Counted from the stretch's first letter, positions 12,941-26,565 are shown. The stretch is 64,000 nucleotides of DNA from Boswellia sacra (GCA_013180625.2 SNVD02011423.1:1032530-1096529), one strand, 5' to 3'. Made by a program: numbers and translations. Notes: generated by a model from the sequence alone, not told the origin.

Positions 12941-14595
12941 TACTTAACATTAGTTGAAGACTTCGTCCCATCAATATCATATCAATATGAATGTCAAATT
13001 CAAAGCCTATCCAAATTACACAACTTTTACTTTTTCATTACAAGTCTTTCTAAATAAATTGATTAGCAACAAAATAATATAATATTAGGTAAATTCTAAC
13101 AAGTACACTATTGGGGTAGGCCATAATATGAACAAAACTAAAAGCAAGGGGACCCAAAGGATCAAATATACTTATCAAAGGTTCAAATAAAATGGGAGCA
13201 TGGATAATTTTTCTGTAAAGTTGTGGGACTAGGGTTTACAGCCCTTTCATTGAAAAAATTTCTAAATTTTAAAACGATTTATATATTTTATCAAAGTTTT
13301 TGTAAGAAATTCAGTTTTAGGAAAAATTTGCAAAATATTTCAATCTAAAATACGATAGAACTCCCTATATAGTGATGTTGATGAGCCTAGATAAATTTTC
13401 TTTTTTCATTTTAAATTATTTGTATGACCCACATTTTTTACATTTTTTTTATGAGTTGAACTCATTTTTTTAATTCAAATTGGCATTTCTATATAAAATA
13501 AAAAATCAACCGAAAGTGGATTTTTTTCTTTGCTTATTTTCTCAAGAATTTAATTTAAGAAAAAAAAGAAAGGAAACGCCAACTTTAGCTTTTGCATGTG
13601 TGCTTGCTTTTTCAGTCGACATGTTTTGCTTCTAGAAATCATATAAAAGAAAATCATGCAAGTTGGACTTTCATGCGAAAAATAGGTAAAGTATGGCCCT
13701 AACATTAACATTATTAGAATTTCCAAATGTCTCATGTATATAGTTGTGCTACTCCCTATAATCTTTTTGCTTTCTAGAAGCAGAAGAGGGTACCACAAAT
13801 CACAAAAAAAAAAAAAAAAAAAAGCACAAGTCAAAAGTCAAAACTTTAGTGGAAAGTTGATTCCTTCCCTTGTGCCTTTTCTCTTCAAAGATGGTTATAT
13901 CGTTGATGATGGGCTTGTGTGTTTGGACTAATTAATCTCTATTAATTCTTTGTTTCACATTTTTATCCTCTTAATCATCTATTATTAAGTTAAAAAAACC
14001 TTTTACAGAGTGTTGGTTTCCTTTTTAATTTAAATTAAGAAAAGGTAAGCAGACTTTCGGAAAAAATAATGATGTTGGTGATGGTTTTGGGCAGAATCGA
14101 TCTATCTCAATCATATATTTATGTAATAAAACTTATTTTAGTAAAATTTTTATAATAAAAATTATATTAAAATAAAGATTTTTTATTAAAATTAGATTTT
14201 GAATAATCTATATGATCCAATTAAATCTGTTCGAAAGTTATAATGTGAATAATTCAAAATAAGGGAAAAAGGTTTAATTTCATATCTTTTCTATAATTTT
14301 TTGTTGGATTTTTATGAAGTCTTGAGATGCCATATTAAGGTACTAATACTTCAGCTTAAAATATGTTATTTTATTTTATGTCTTAGTTACATTACGATTT
14401 TCTTTTTGGTAATTATTTAAGACTAAAATATTTCAAAGTTTATACAATTAAAAAGATTTATTTTGTAAACTCTGTCTCTAAAAATTAACCCTAAATAAAG
14501 ACAGAGTGGGGGTAATCATGGCGACCTACACAAACCCTAATTGTATGGGTTGTTTAAGGTCAATCTAATCTTGAACCTTTTAGTCTACTCACTCT

Positions 14596-15368
14596 GGGGA
14601 TTGTTTGTTTTGTTGACTAAAGTTTGAACATATGTTATTGATTTTATCAATAAATATTGAATATTTTTTTTTACTTCAAAATTTTTATATACTTTTATAT
14701 TATTAATTTACAGATAAAAGTCATCAATTTACATTTAATGTTAAACTCTCTCTTTTATAATTTTAAAAAAGAGTGAATAGAACAATATAGTTGTTTACTT
14801 GTTTTTGTCAAACAACTAATCTATATAAAATTATCAAACAACATTAAGAGAGTTTTTTCTTTAATCTAAAGTTTGAATTTGATAGATTCTCAATCATTTA
14901 GATATTTGGAGTTTTTTCCTAAGTGGACAATTATATAATTCTATCTTAAGAAAATTCTTTATTAATTTAATGTTCCGAATGACCCTTATCAATTTTAATT
15001 ATTTTATATTTTGTTAAACCCTTTTGCATTTTGTTTCTGTTTTGATAAATTCAATCTTTACCGCAAAATTCTTTATATGTCTTTACAGCAAACTCAAGTT
15101 ACTCAACCTAAATTTTATTGTATATGTCTTTCATTAAACTAGTTATTTTATATTAAATTAATTACTTGGATTTTAATTGATCATTTAAAAATGATTTTAT
15201 AACAAGTAAAATAGAGGCACATATAATAATATTTAACAAGGGTATATATATTGAATTACTAGTTTTTCTATATTTTTTAATAAATCAAAATGAAAAATCT
15301 TTATGTTTAAACCTATTCAAAATTCAATTAAATTCAAATTATTCACATTTTATATTAAAAAAAACCCC
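14596..15368. mobile_element. Diverged MITE-like element upstream of the PDR gene
   Basis: The left end resembles the Tourist-like family (GGGGATTGTTTGTTTTG at 14596) and the right end resembles its inverse (AAAAAAACCCC before TAA, about 15353-15371). The two ends do not share a convincing target duplication. A secondary family-like start around 14840-14880 suggests nesting. The right half (14982 onward) is also present at 33443-33830, so the edge of the PDR-segment duplication falls inside this element. Confidence 0.4.
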
Positions 15369-15375
15369 TAAATAA

Positions 15376-16030
15376 AAGATCAATTATTGTACATTTTAAA
15401 ATTACACTATTATTTAACCAAAAATAAAATTGAGAACATTACAATTTTAGTTGCTTTTAAGATAAGTTATTTGGAGAGATAATTTTAACTTTCTATAATA
15501 CTAAGTTTGATTTATGTTAATTTTGATATTTGTTTTCAGAAGTAAAAACTATCCACTAATCATCTAAATAAGTCTTAGGACATTATAAGTAACAAATATT
15601 TTCTACATAGTTTATCAATATAACACTTATATAAGTAAGCACTAAGAAAATCACATCTAGATTCATACATTTAAATCTATTCATATTTTGAATTAATATA
15701 GAATTTCAAATAACAAAGAAAAATAGCAAAAGTTACCTAAATATTTTGCATTCAAATTTATATACTAAAAACAATCACTAACGACATTCATAAACTTTTT
15801 TAGAAATCTCTTAATCTACTTTTTGCGTGAGTAGAATCTAAAGACATGATAGATAATACATAAAAAGAAATTAAACAAATGACAAAAATAGAGAAAATCT
15901 TAATCAATAATCTACTTATAAGACATTAATTCTCTAAAAGCTCAGAAAGCTCATATATATCACATAATAATCATAATTTAACATTAATATTTCTTTAAAA
16001 AAGAGTACTTAACAAGCTATTATTTGTGTG

Positions 16031-16065
<35 letters not shown>

Positions 16066-16519
16066 ATGAAGATTCCTTATTCAAATACTTAAAAAATAAG
16101 TTAATAAAAAAATAATAATATTATTTATAATTTAAAAGAAAAAGGGAAAGCTGTATACGAGAGACTAGCTATAAGAACATAGGCATGATGTATATGGCTC
16201 AAAACTATTTTCTGTAAGCATCGCCATCAGCTACTGTTAGCATCTTTGCAAGTAATCGTCAGGAAAAAGTTGCATGCAAGAGATGACTCTTCATCAATAG
16301 CTGCCAATATTGTTTCCTTCGTATTCTCCTCTCTCTCTAGATATATATGTGTGTGTGATCACTTCATAGTTGATAGAAGGAGAGTGGCTTTGTTTCACAA
16401 AGAACTACTCCCCTCTTCAGTTCTTGGAACTCTTGTTATCTTCAATAAAAGACGAAAATTATTTGAGAGTTTTGGCCGTGTCTGTCCCTTTTTGGTGCAG
16501 AAGTGAAAAATCTTCCACG
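15376..16519 (+). promoter_or_regulatory. Promoter and 5' UTR of the intact PDR gene
   Basis: The region is alignable with the promoter of the broken copy (33840-34348 joined to 47877-48443, where a gypsy element has split it). It has a TA dinucleotide tract (16028-16053) and CT-rich, UTR-like sequence (16318-16340). An ATG at 16370 is in frame with the PDR start and has no intervening stop. It lies in UTR-like sequence and is not conserved in the second copy, so I take the start at 16520. No TATA box can be assigned with confidence. Confidence 0.45.
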
Positions 16520-19500
16520 ATGGATAGTGGAGATATTTTCCGGGGAAGTAGTAGTTTACGTATAGGAAGTAGTTCGATGTGGAGGAGCCGAGCCATGGAC
16601 GTGTTTTCAAGGTCTTCGAGAGAAGAAGACGATGAAGAGGCTTTGAAATGGGCTGCGTTGGAGAAATTGCCAACTATTGATCGTCTGAGAAAAGGCATAC
16701 TCACCACTTCGCGAGGTACCGCTAATGAGATTGATGTCAACAATCTTGGACTTGAAGAAAAGCAGAAGTTGATTGAAAGGTTGGTGAAGATTGCAGAAGT
16801 TGATAATGAGCAGTTCTTGTTGAAGCTCAAGAACCGCATTGATAGGTAAATTTTTATTTTCTTTTATTTTCCCTTCTAAATTTGTATGTGCAAACAATCA
16901 TCTCATCATGAATATATATGTTTAATGCATGTATGCATGTATCCGTTTGTTTGTTTGTTTGTTTGTTCTTCTTTGTGAGTTTTCTTGGCAGCTAAACATT
17001 GTTTGCATGTATGTGGAAGTTGAGAGATAGATTTTAGTTATGGTTGTTCATTTTGGTTTGATTTTAATTTCTCAGAGTTGGAATTGAGCTTCCAAAAATT
17101 GAGGTTCGATTTGAGCATATTACTGTTGAAGCAGATGCGTATGTGGGCAGTAGTGCTTTGCCTACATTTATGAACTTCTTCACCAACATTATAGAGGTAA
17201 TATAAGCTGCATAAAATGAATCATTAATCTATATAAAAACAAAATAATTCCATTTTTTTATTTTTTGAAGTTTTTAACTTATGTTTTGATTTATTTTTTA
17301 ATTTGCTTTGAAGGGTTTTCTGATTAAACTCAAAGTGCTTAAAAGCAGAAAGAAACACTTCATAATCCTTAAGGATATCAGTGGAATCATCAAGCCAGGA
17401 AGGTATGGATTGATTTTCCTATTTTTGTTCCATTGAGTGCAGAACTGGAACATTTGGGCGGTCATTTCACATTTGGGTTCTTTTATTTGTTGCAGAATGA
17501 CATTGCTTTTGGGTCCTCCAGCTTCTGGAAAGACTACACTGTTGTTGACTTTGGCTGGGAAGCTTGATCCGGATCTGAAGGTGATTCTAGATATTTAAAG
17601 CTTTAATTTGTTTATAAATATTGAATGTTTTGGTCACGATTTCTAATTGAGTTGTTAATTATCTGTTTCAGTTTTCTGGTAGGGTGACATACAACGGCCA
17701 TGAGATGAATGAATTTGTGCCCCAGAGAACTGCTGCTTATGTTAGTCAACATGATGTACATATAGGAGAAATGACTGTTAGGGAAACCTTGGCCTTCTCT
17801 GCAAGATGCCAGGGGGTTGGAACCCGTTACGGTTAGTTTAAATAGATTGATTTGTATTTTTTTTTCCCACTTTGCTATAAATTCCAAATTGTAGTCTGAT
17901 GATTTTGCGTCGTTTAAGCATTGCTGATGACTGGTTTTTGTGAAAATAAAGAGATGTTAGCGGAGTTGTCAAGAAGAGAGAAAGCAGCAAATATTAAGCC
18001 TGATCCTGATATTGATGTATTCATGAAGGTAAGAGAAGCTTAAATTTGCTAAGATGTGTAGAGTTTAACCTATTTTATTCCAACCAGAAAATAAGTCTTT
18101 CTGATACAAGAACTTTGATAAAAGTAAGAAAAAAAAAATGGCTTTAGCTTTTCTTCTATCTGGTATTTCTGTGACTTGAAATCATTATTTAATTTGTGCC
18201 CACTTTGATATTGCATTTGTTCCTTCCAAGTTGTATCATTAATTCAATTAGTCATTTTAGCTTGTGGTCACTTAGCTTTTAGGCGGGGAGTTGCACTCAT
18301 GGTGTTTGAATTTCTTATATTTGTCTGTCAATTCTTGTGTCACAGGCAGCAGCAACAGAAGGCCAAGAAGCAAGTGTGGTCACTGATTACATGCTAAAGG
18401 TACATCATTGTGAATTCAATCAAAGATAATGAAATAATATCAAGATCAAGAAAGCGTCACCAATGTAATCACTTCTTATAATTTTACAGGTTCTAGGACT
18501 GGAGGTTTGTGCTGATACCCTCGTTGGTGATGAAATGTTTAGAGGTATATCAGGAGGACAAAGGAAGCGAGTTACAACAGGTAATCGCCAAACTTAGTGA
18601 TTTATATTTGTTGCAGAGATAGAATAAAATTCGCTATCCATTTTAATGTCAGTATAAAAACATTTTTCAATATTGAATCATAGGTGAGTTGCTGGTTGGA
18701 CCAGCGAACGCCCTGTTCATGGACGAGATATCTACTGGTTTGGACAGCTCAACAACTTTCCAAATTGTGAATTCCATCAGGCAAAATATTCACATCATGG
18801 ATGGAACTGCTCTGATCTCTCTCCTACAGCCAGCACCAGAGACATATGATCTGTTTGATGACATTATTCTTATATCTGAGGGTCAGATTGTGTACCAAGG
18901 TCCCCGTGAAAATGTGCTGGAGTTTTTTGAGTCCATGGGCTTCAAATGTCCTGAAAGAAAAGGCGTGGCTGACTTCTTGCAAGAAGTATGTGCTGATAGA
19001 GCTCTTCTTTTACATCTGTATTAAGGAGCATAATTCCTCTACATATGTCCAGTCTCAAATCACATATAAAGTGTCATATTCAATTTTTGTGTACGATGAA
19101 ATGTTGCAGGTGACATCAAAGAAGGATCAGCAGCAGTATTGGGCAATTAAAGATGAGCCTTACAGGTTCATAACAGTCAAGGAATTCTCTGATGCATTTC
19201 AGTCGTTCCATGTGGGTCGGAAACTTGGTGATGAGCTAGGAACTCCATTTGATCGGAGGAAGAACCACCCTGCTGCTCTGACTACCAAAACGTATGGTGT
19301 CAACAAGAAGGAGTTGTTGAAAGCTTGCGTCGCAAGAGAACTTTTGCTGATGAAGCGGAACTCATTTGTCTACTGTTTCAAGATGGGTCAAGTGGGTATT
19401 GACTTCATTTTCAATTGTTTTAGTCTTCTATGTCTGTGATAATAACACTGATTTTTTTCTATTTTTTTATTTTTTCCTGCAACTAGCTTTTTGTCATGGC

Positions 19501-22500
19501 ATTGGTTGCTATGACAGTTTTCTTTCGAACCAAGATGCCCAAAGATACATCAGATGATGGTACAGTCTTCACAGGTGCCTTGTTCTTTGTTGCTGTTATG
19601 ATCATGTTCAATGGATATTCAGAGATTTATATGACAATAGTAAAACTTCCGGTCTTTTTCAAGCAAAGAGACCTCCGATTCTTTCCTGCATGGGCATATG
19701 CTCTTCCTACATGGATCCTCAAAATCCCCATCACATTTCTAGAGGTTGCTGTTTGGGTATTCCTAACCTACTATGTGATTGGATTTGATCCCAATGTTTG
19801 GCGGTAAGAAGATGAAGAAATAGCTGATTCGCTAGGAACTACCAAATATTTTATGTCATTTGTTCGTTTGTTCTATTAATTCAACAGTTTTACAAGTTGA
19901 TTTACTTGCTGCAGGTTTCTTAAGCAGTACCTGTCGCTCATAGCAATTAACCAGGTGGCTTCTGGATTGTTCCGATTCATTGCAGGAGCTGGGAGGAACA
20001 TGATTGTTGCTAATACATTTGGTTCATATGCATTGCTCCTCCTCTTTGCATTGGGTGGATTTATCCTCTCACGAGGTTTGAGAAGTACATAGGTTTAATG
20101 AATCAAATTAATTTCTTTTTCCAATTCTAACTATAAATTCTTCTTTTATTCGATAACACAGAGGACATCAAGTCATGGTGGATATGGGCTTACTGGTGTT
20201 CACCTTTGATGTATGGGCAGCATTCTTTAATTGTTAATGAATTTCTTGGACATAGTTGGAAGAAGGTAATGCCTTGTTTACATGTGTGTGTGTGTGTGTG
20301 TATGTGTATTCTAATAATCTTCTGATGTCTCAACTTCTTTTGTACCAAAGTATCTTCCAAACGCAACTGAAACCCTGGGAGTTCAAGCTATGAAGGCTCG
20401 TGGTTTCTTCCCACATGCATATTGGTATTGGATCGGAGTTGGAGGAATGATTGGTTTTACAATTCTGTTCAACCTTGGTTTCACTCTGGCACTCACTGTC
20501 CTCGACCGTATGCATCAATACCTTCTTCACTTTAGTACATTCTTAAAGTAAGACCATTTTCTAATCTCATGCAAATACGTGCAGCATATGAGAAACCTCA
20601 GGCTGTTTTACCAGAAGAATCTGAAGATGATGAGCGTGATAACAGAACTGGAGGAGCCATTCAGTTATCAAACCGTGGAAGTAGCTCTAGTCACAGAGCT
20701 CACTCAGGTGATAAAGCTTATCAGAACATATTAATCTTTCCTTTTGTACGTGAAATGTTTTTCACTTTCCTTACAATGCCTTTATGATGCATAATTGACA
20801 AACTTTTAATTCACATGCAGAGAGAGGAGGTGATGTTAGGAGGAGAAACGCTGGTCCCAAGTCCGGATCTGTGACAGAGGCAGCTGTGGAGACAAATCGG
20901 AACAAGAAAAGAGGAATGGTTCTTCCATTTGAACCGCATTCACTTACCTTTGACGAAATTTGTTATGCTGTTGACATGCCAAGGGTAACATTACGTTTTA
21001 CAAATCCATGCACAAGTTGGCTATCTTTGCCAATGCAATTTAGCCCAGACATTACACCAATTTGATTTAATCAAAATTTGCAGGAAATGAAACTTCAAGG
21101 TGTTCGTGAAGATAGATTGGTGCTTCTAAAGAATGTGAGTGGTGCCTTCAGGCCTGGTGTTCTTACAGCTTTGATGGGTGTTAGTGGTGCTGGTAAAACC
21201 ACTCTGATGGATGTGTTGGCTGGAAGGAAAACTGGTGGTTACATTGATGGGACCATCACAATTTCTGGATACCCGAAGAAGCAAGAAACATTTGCTCGTA
21301 TTTCGGGATACTGTGAGCAGGAAGATATTCACTCTCCTTATGTTACAATACACGAGTCTCTGATCTACTCAGCCTGGCTTCGATTATCCCCGGAAGTCGA
21401 TGCTGAAACAAGAAAGGTTGGTGTATGAATCCCTGGCTGGCTGATTTCGAAAATTTTGAACGCCTTTGTGATGTACAACCAAAAAATATTGAGCCTGTTG
21501 AGTCAGCTGTAGTGGCTTGAAGTTAAATTTATTGTTGACGATAATTATACTAATTTGTAATTCGCTTGTGTTCCGAAGATGTTCGTTGAGGAAGTCATGG
21601 AGCTTGTGGAATTGAACACTTTGAGACATGGCCTTGTCGGTTTGCCGGGCGTGAGTGGTCTATCAACAGAGCAGCGCAAGAGGCTTACTATCGCCGTTGA
21701 ACTTGTGGCAAACCCCTCTATTATATTTATGGATGAGCCAACTTCAGGTCTGGATGCAAGAGCTGCTGCAATTGTGATGAGAACAGTTCGGAACACAGTG
21801 GACACAGGAAGAACAGTGGTGTGCACCATCCATCAGCCAAGTATTGACATTTTTGAAGCTTTTGATGAGGTGAGAAATCTTAATACTGGTTAAGAGGAGC
21901 TCTGCTTTGTTTTGAGTTCATTCTGAATTTGTGAGTATGACATGTTAGTCATTGAATTGCAGTTATTCTTACTGAAGCGAGGGGGACAAGAGATCTATGT
22001 TGGACCATTGGGTCGCAATTCTTGCCATCTAATAAAGTATTTTGAGGTATGATGTCATGAGTATTCAAATGTAACAAACAATGAAAATTTTTTAACTTCC
22101 AATTGCATAATGAAGCTAGCTAATGCATGTATATTTCTTCTCTGTGTAGGCAATTGAAGGAGTACCTAAAATTAAAGAAGGTTACAATCCAGCAACTTGG
22201 ATGCTGGAAGTTACGGGTTTATCACAAGAAGTAGCTTTGGGGGTTGATTTTGCTGAAATTTATAGAAACTCAGACCTTTACAAGTAGGTTTTTGATAAAC
22301 TGCTAAGCCATCTAATTGTACTAATATCCATTACTGCCAAATCAATGCACAGAAGTACAACTCTAGCTTTTCTGGTGCTATTAGCTTAATTTTATTGATG
22401 ATTTTTATTTCCCTTTTTTCAGGAGAAACAAAGAGTTGATTAGAGATTTGAGCAAGCCTGTCCCAGGTTCAAAAGACCTCCATTTCGATAGTCAGTTTGC

Positions 22501-23630
22501 ACAGTCATTCTTTGTCCAATGTTTAGCTTGTTTATGGAAACAACGTTGGTCATACTGGCGAAATCCAGCATATACAGCAGTCCGATTTCTGTTCACCACT
22601 GTCATAGCTTTGACATTTGGGACAATGTTCTGGGACTTGGGCACCAAAACGTGAGTTACAATACATTAAACTTAGGAAAAATATTTATACTGATTTCATT
22701 TTTCTTCTGCATTTTTTTCTGATAAATATTCACATTCAAAAAATAATAGGGATAAACGACAAGATCTGTTCAATGCAATGGGTTCTATCTATGCTTCTGT
22801 TCTCTTCCTTGGTGTTCAAAATGCTTCAGCTGTGCAGCCTGTTGTGGCTGTTGAAAGGACAGTATTTTACAGAGAAAGAGCTGCTGGAATGTATTCAGCC
22901 ATGCCATATGCCTTCGGACAAGTAATTATTTCCATATGTTGCTTGCTTGAAATGTAAATTTCTTTTTCTTTTTATTTTCTTTTATGGACTTTAAGTTATT
23001 GACTCTGGTTGCAGACTGCGGTTGAGGTACCTTATATATGTGGCCAAACAATAGTATATGGGCTATTAGTGTATGCAATGATTGGATTTGACTGGGATAT
23101 TGCTAAGTTCTTTTGGTATCTATTCTTCATGTACTTTGCATTCCTGTACTTCACCTTCTATGGCATGATGGCTGTGGCAATGACACCAAACCACCATATT
23201 GCTGCAATCGTGGCTTTTGCATTCTATGAGCTTTGGAACCTCTTTTCAGGATTTATAATCCCAAGACCTGTAAGTATCAGCCGCCAATATCTCATTCAAA
23301 TGCTTCCTTTTCTTAGCTTATTGATGCAAGGATTAATTTTTTCCTTTCATATCTTAACTCTTCTGATAACAGAGAATTCCTGTTTGGTGGAGATGGTACT
23401 ACTGGGCTTGCCCAATATCTTGGACCATATATGGGTTAGTTGCGTCACAATTTGGAGAGATAGAGGACAAACTCGAAACTAATGAAACAGTGAAACATTT
23501 TTTGAAGAGCTATCTCGGATTCAGGCATGATTTCCTGGGAGTAGTTGCAGTTGTTTGTGTTTTATTCACATTGCTCTTTGCATTTGTCTTTGCTCTAGGA
23601 ATTAAGGTGCTCAATTTCCAGAAGCGATAG
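16520..23630 (+). CDS. Full-size PDR-type ABCG transporter, intact, 24 exons
   Basis: A plasma-membrane-type pleiotropic drug resistance exporter with (NBD-TMD)x2 order, about 1455 aa, close to the family norm. Exons I infer: 16520-16845, 17076-17196, 17314-17402, 17496-17580, 17672-17831, 17952-18028, 18346-18399, 18490-18580, 18684-18985, 19110-19391, 19487-19803, 19915-20075, 20162-20265, 20351-20507, 20585-20707, 20821-20984, 21084-21416, 21579-21869, 21963-22046, 22150-22283, 22423-22650, 22750-22921, 23015-23269, 23373-23630. All introns are GT-AG and all phases join without a stop. Walker [10 protein letters not shown] is at about residue 185, signature SGGQRKR at 325, Walker [15 protein letters not shown] in exon 9, second Walker [10 protein letters not shown] at 903, second signature GLSTEQRKR at 1009, and second Walker [13 protein letters not shown] after it. 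Membrane domains lie at about 530-760 and 1180-1455. By recall it resembles NtPDR1/AtABCG40-type proteins. The substrate cannot be told from sequence. Confidence 0.95.
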
Positions 23631-24789
23631 AAATTTATTAGTTTTGCTTTTGTATAGACTTTACATGATATGGAGTCATTAGTATGATGGTACCGTATGT
23701 TTAAGTTCTCAATTTGTCATTTCACCGAATTATGTTTTTGTATGGCATTGGATTATTATTGTTGATTCAGAAGGGTTGCACAACTGTTTCCGACCAAACT
23801 CTAGTACTACATTGTTTCGTTCTTGATGTCACTTTTCGGAGACCGGCTTTATCATGAAAGTTTTCAACAAATGTTAATGATATTTATTACTATAAGTATT
23901 CAACAATAGATTTCTTAGAATATTTGTAAAAGAAATTTCGGAATCTCTTTCATTTTCATATCGAGAGAGGATCGATATTCTTCGGTTAGGTATATACCTT
24001 GAAATGAGTATATTATTGGCTCATTAGTTGCGTGCATATGGAAACAACCGGATGAAGAAGTGTCCCTTTGGACATGAAACTGGCTTTTGAAAATTTGTTT
24101 TTGGTTAACGAAAAAGACAAATTGCTTTTCACGAGTGTATTTTAGATATTGGTTTTCATTGGGCCAAAGAATTTGGTTGGTGTTTTTCAATAAATGAGAG
24201 TTGAAATTAAGGAATTTCAAGCAAACCCAATAATTTTGGGTCGGTTCTTCGATTAATTGATTGAATAGCCCAACGGCTTTTATGGGTCGTGGTTCATGCA
24301 AACATCACGAGTCACGACTTTGACTACATTTCGTGAATCTCGCTCGCTTTGTTAAAAATCTATATTTCTTCAATTATTTTGGATTAAAATTAACACTTTA
24401 ATCTATATATTTTTACAAATATTACATTAATACTCTAAAAGTTGAATAATCTATAACAAAATCTATAGGAGATAAAAAGAATTAATTTTATAAATATCTG
24501 AATTTGATTGTAAATAATAAAAAATTAAAGGGTGTCAATTTTATCGACATCACACCACTCCAAACCTTATCCACAAAACCAACCATTTTGCATGTTTCTC
24601 TTTAGCCATTCTATTTACTAATAATAATGGTAATGAGAAAACTTTTAAAAGAGTGAAACTAAATTCAAAATTTGTAAAAAAATTTAAATTAATTTCTTAG
24701 ATTTGTCAGAAGCTTCTATACAATTAGTTAAAAAAAATCCCACGAAATTTTGTTAGAAACCTTCCTAATTCATATTATAAAACAAAGAG
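23631..24789. other. 3' flank of the PDR gene and intergenic DNA
   Basis: The first 200-300 bp is probably 3' UTR. A 128-codon minus-strand ORF (24301-23915) lies here, but it has no recognisable domain and no conserved partner. The remainder is AT-rich and featureless. Confidence 0.5.
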
Positions 24790-25005
24790 AAAATTTTCAA
24801 ATGACCCTATATTTTACCATAAATACGAAATGATCTTATCTTTTCCAGAACTGACCCCACGTTATCAGATGTTCGTTATATTTCATAGAAAACACATAAA
24901 TAACTTAAATGCCCTTGTGGTTTGAAAAAGGAGTTGAGGGAATTCGAACAAGTGGAGATTTCATGCAAACGTTTGGAGCCACACCCACCTGGCTAACTCC
25001 TTAGT
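24790..25005 (-). mobile_element. tRNA-derived SINE, copy 1
   Basis: Read on the minus strand from about 25003, the sequence has a pol III A-box (TAGCCAGGTGGG, complement at 24984-24995) and, about 35 bp further, a B-box (GTTCGAATTCCC, complement at 24938-24949). The spacing and order are those of a tRNA head. The tail ends in GGTCATTTGAAAATTTTCT. A related tail (GGTCATTTACAAAATTTCTC) follows a tRNA-like head at 33085-33355 on the plus strand, which supports a dispersed family. No clear target duplication was found. Confidence 0.55.
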
Positions 25006-25560
25006 TACAAATGTTAAAAATCCTATTATTTATTGTACATATATTTTAAGTAAAAAAAAAAATTTGCCCTTATTTACTTTATCCTTTAAATAAATCAAAG
25101 AGAGATATTCTCTTTTCATTTTTGAATGATTCATTTCTCATTTATCATATCTGATGAATGAATAGAAAAAACTAAGATTCATTTATCATATCTGATGAAT
25201 GAATAGAAAAAATTAAGATTCTTTTTTATGGATCATAATTTCAGACATTAACCCATGCCACGATTCAAAATCAACGGATTCGTTGATCGGACAACTTTTG
25301 AGTAAACTTAATATTCGAACAATAATTAAAACAGTATCATATAACTTTATTCCAAAAAAAAAAACTCTTACTCTTTTGAAATCAATATAATATGGAGTAA
25401 AATTAGGAAATCACTTTGATTTTTTATTTTTATTTTTTATTGTATCTAATATGTTATCAATTTTTTTTTACTTTTTATTTTTTATTTCTTTTTCCTTTTT
25501 TTGTTCCCTCTGTTCCCTCTTCTTTTTTCTTTCTTCCCTGACTCTTCCACTCCCCTTTTG
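25006..25560. other. AT-rich spacer with a 47-bp tandem duplication
   Basis: A phrase containing CATTTATCATATCTGATGAA occurs twice in tandem (about 25138-25184 and 25185-25231). Otherwise the stretch is AT-rich, ending in a long pyrimidine-rich tract (25455-25560) just before the GC-rich block. That tract resembles a polypyrimidine tract before a splice acceptor (TTGCCAG at 25558-25564). Confidence 0.45.
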
Positions 25561-25564
25561 CCAG

Positions 25565-26385
25565 GAACTGCACTTACACCAAGGGTGTGAAGGACACCGG
25601 CGCCACCCTCAACGACTACGTGGACGGCGAATCTGTCAATGACTCCCAATCTACTTTCGCGACAGTGCAGCTGCCCTCCAAGGCCTTGTTTCCCCGGCCA
25701 CTGTGGCCGCCTATGCCACCCAATATCGTGTGTTGCCAGCATACACGAGATGAAGCTCCTGAAAACCCATAGCTCATTAGGATGACAATTTTGGTTGCCT
25801 GAAGCTCCAACCATTACCTGTCGCTACCATATATGAAATTAAAGAGAGCTGTTCTGTGGAAATAAATGTTGGAAAGAAGATACAAAACTTGATCGTAAGT
25901 CGCAATTTACATTTTTGAAATTTTTTTTGTGGTTTTCTAATTCTCTGTTTTGTTTCAGTGCTGAGAAATTGCAAAAGGATTAATTGTTGCAATAAAAAGG
26001 TTTTAAATTTTATGAATTATAAATCATAATTTTGCATGAGTTACAAAATTCATTGTATGAGTTATAAAGTTTGATTTCATTTGTAAGTTAAATAATTTAT
26101 GAAGCACATTATGATATAAGAGTTACACTATTAATTATATAGGTTACAAAGTTTAGGACACTAGTATATTAGGAGGTCTTTAGTTCAATTTTACACTTGT
26201 CATCAAAGCCATTACTTCCCATTTTTTAATTTCAAAATTCTACAATTTTGTAACAACGACTTGTAAGACTGGTTCATATTCTTGCAGTGATTGTGCTCAT
26301 CAAGGAGAGTATCTAAAAGCTATTGGGTTGTATTTTGGAGTCCTTGAGGACCATCTTCCACTCGCATGAAGGGAAAGACTCTTTG
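25565..26385 (+). pseudogene. Unrecognised exon-like remnant, GC-rich
   Basis: The stretch 25565-25771 is much richer in GC than its surroundings. It follows a polypyrimidine tract plus CAG and stays open in one frame from 25565 to the TAG at about 25770. A further exon-like piece runs to a consensus donor (GATC|GTAAGT, near 25892). Another follows a TTGCAG acceptor at about 26286 and reads DCAHQGEYLKAIGLYFG before a stop near 26368. I do not recognise the protein. The order acceptor, exon, donor, acceptor, exon suggests a fragment of a spliced gene, perhaps carried by a transposon. Exon joins are inferred. Confidence 0.35.
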
Positions 26386-26522
26386 GCTTTAGACTGTTAG
26401 AAATATATTATTAATCCACCAAATAACACATGCACAATTATTATTACTTTAAATATATTAAAGAAACAAATAACAAAATAAATAACAAATATAAAAACTA
26501 TAATGAATCATTGCTTGGTTTG

Positions 26523-26565
<43 letters not shown>

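Larger units (their letters stand above)
7048..14590. other. Long AT-rich intergenic region without a supported gene
   Basis: About 7.5 kb with no ORF that looks coding; the few short ORFs (for example 7505-7738 minus, 8901-9116 plus, 13550-13834 minus) have AT-driven composition and no recognisable domain. Features inside it are a PBS-like motif on the minus strand near 8286-8302, an imperfect duplication at 9541-9705, and a three-unit G-box repeat at 12911-12940. A poly-A tract lies at 13803-13822. The sequence is probably old, decayed transposon DNA plus distal promoter sequence of the PDR gene. Confidence 0.55.

Noticed and set aside
23915..24301. 128-codon minus-strand ORF downstream of the PDR gene
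   Set aside because: No domain, no conserved partner, and codon use like random AT-rich sequence.
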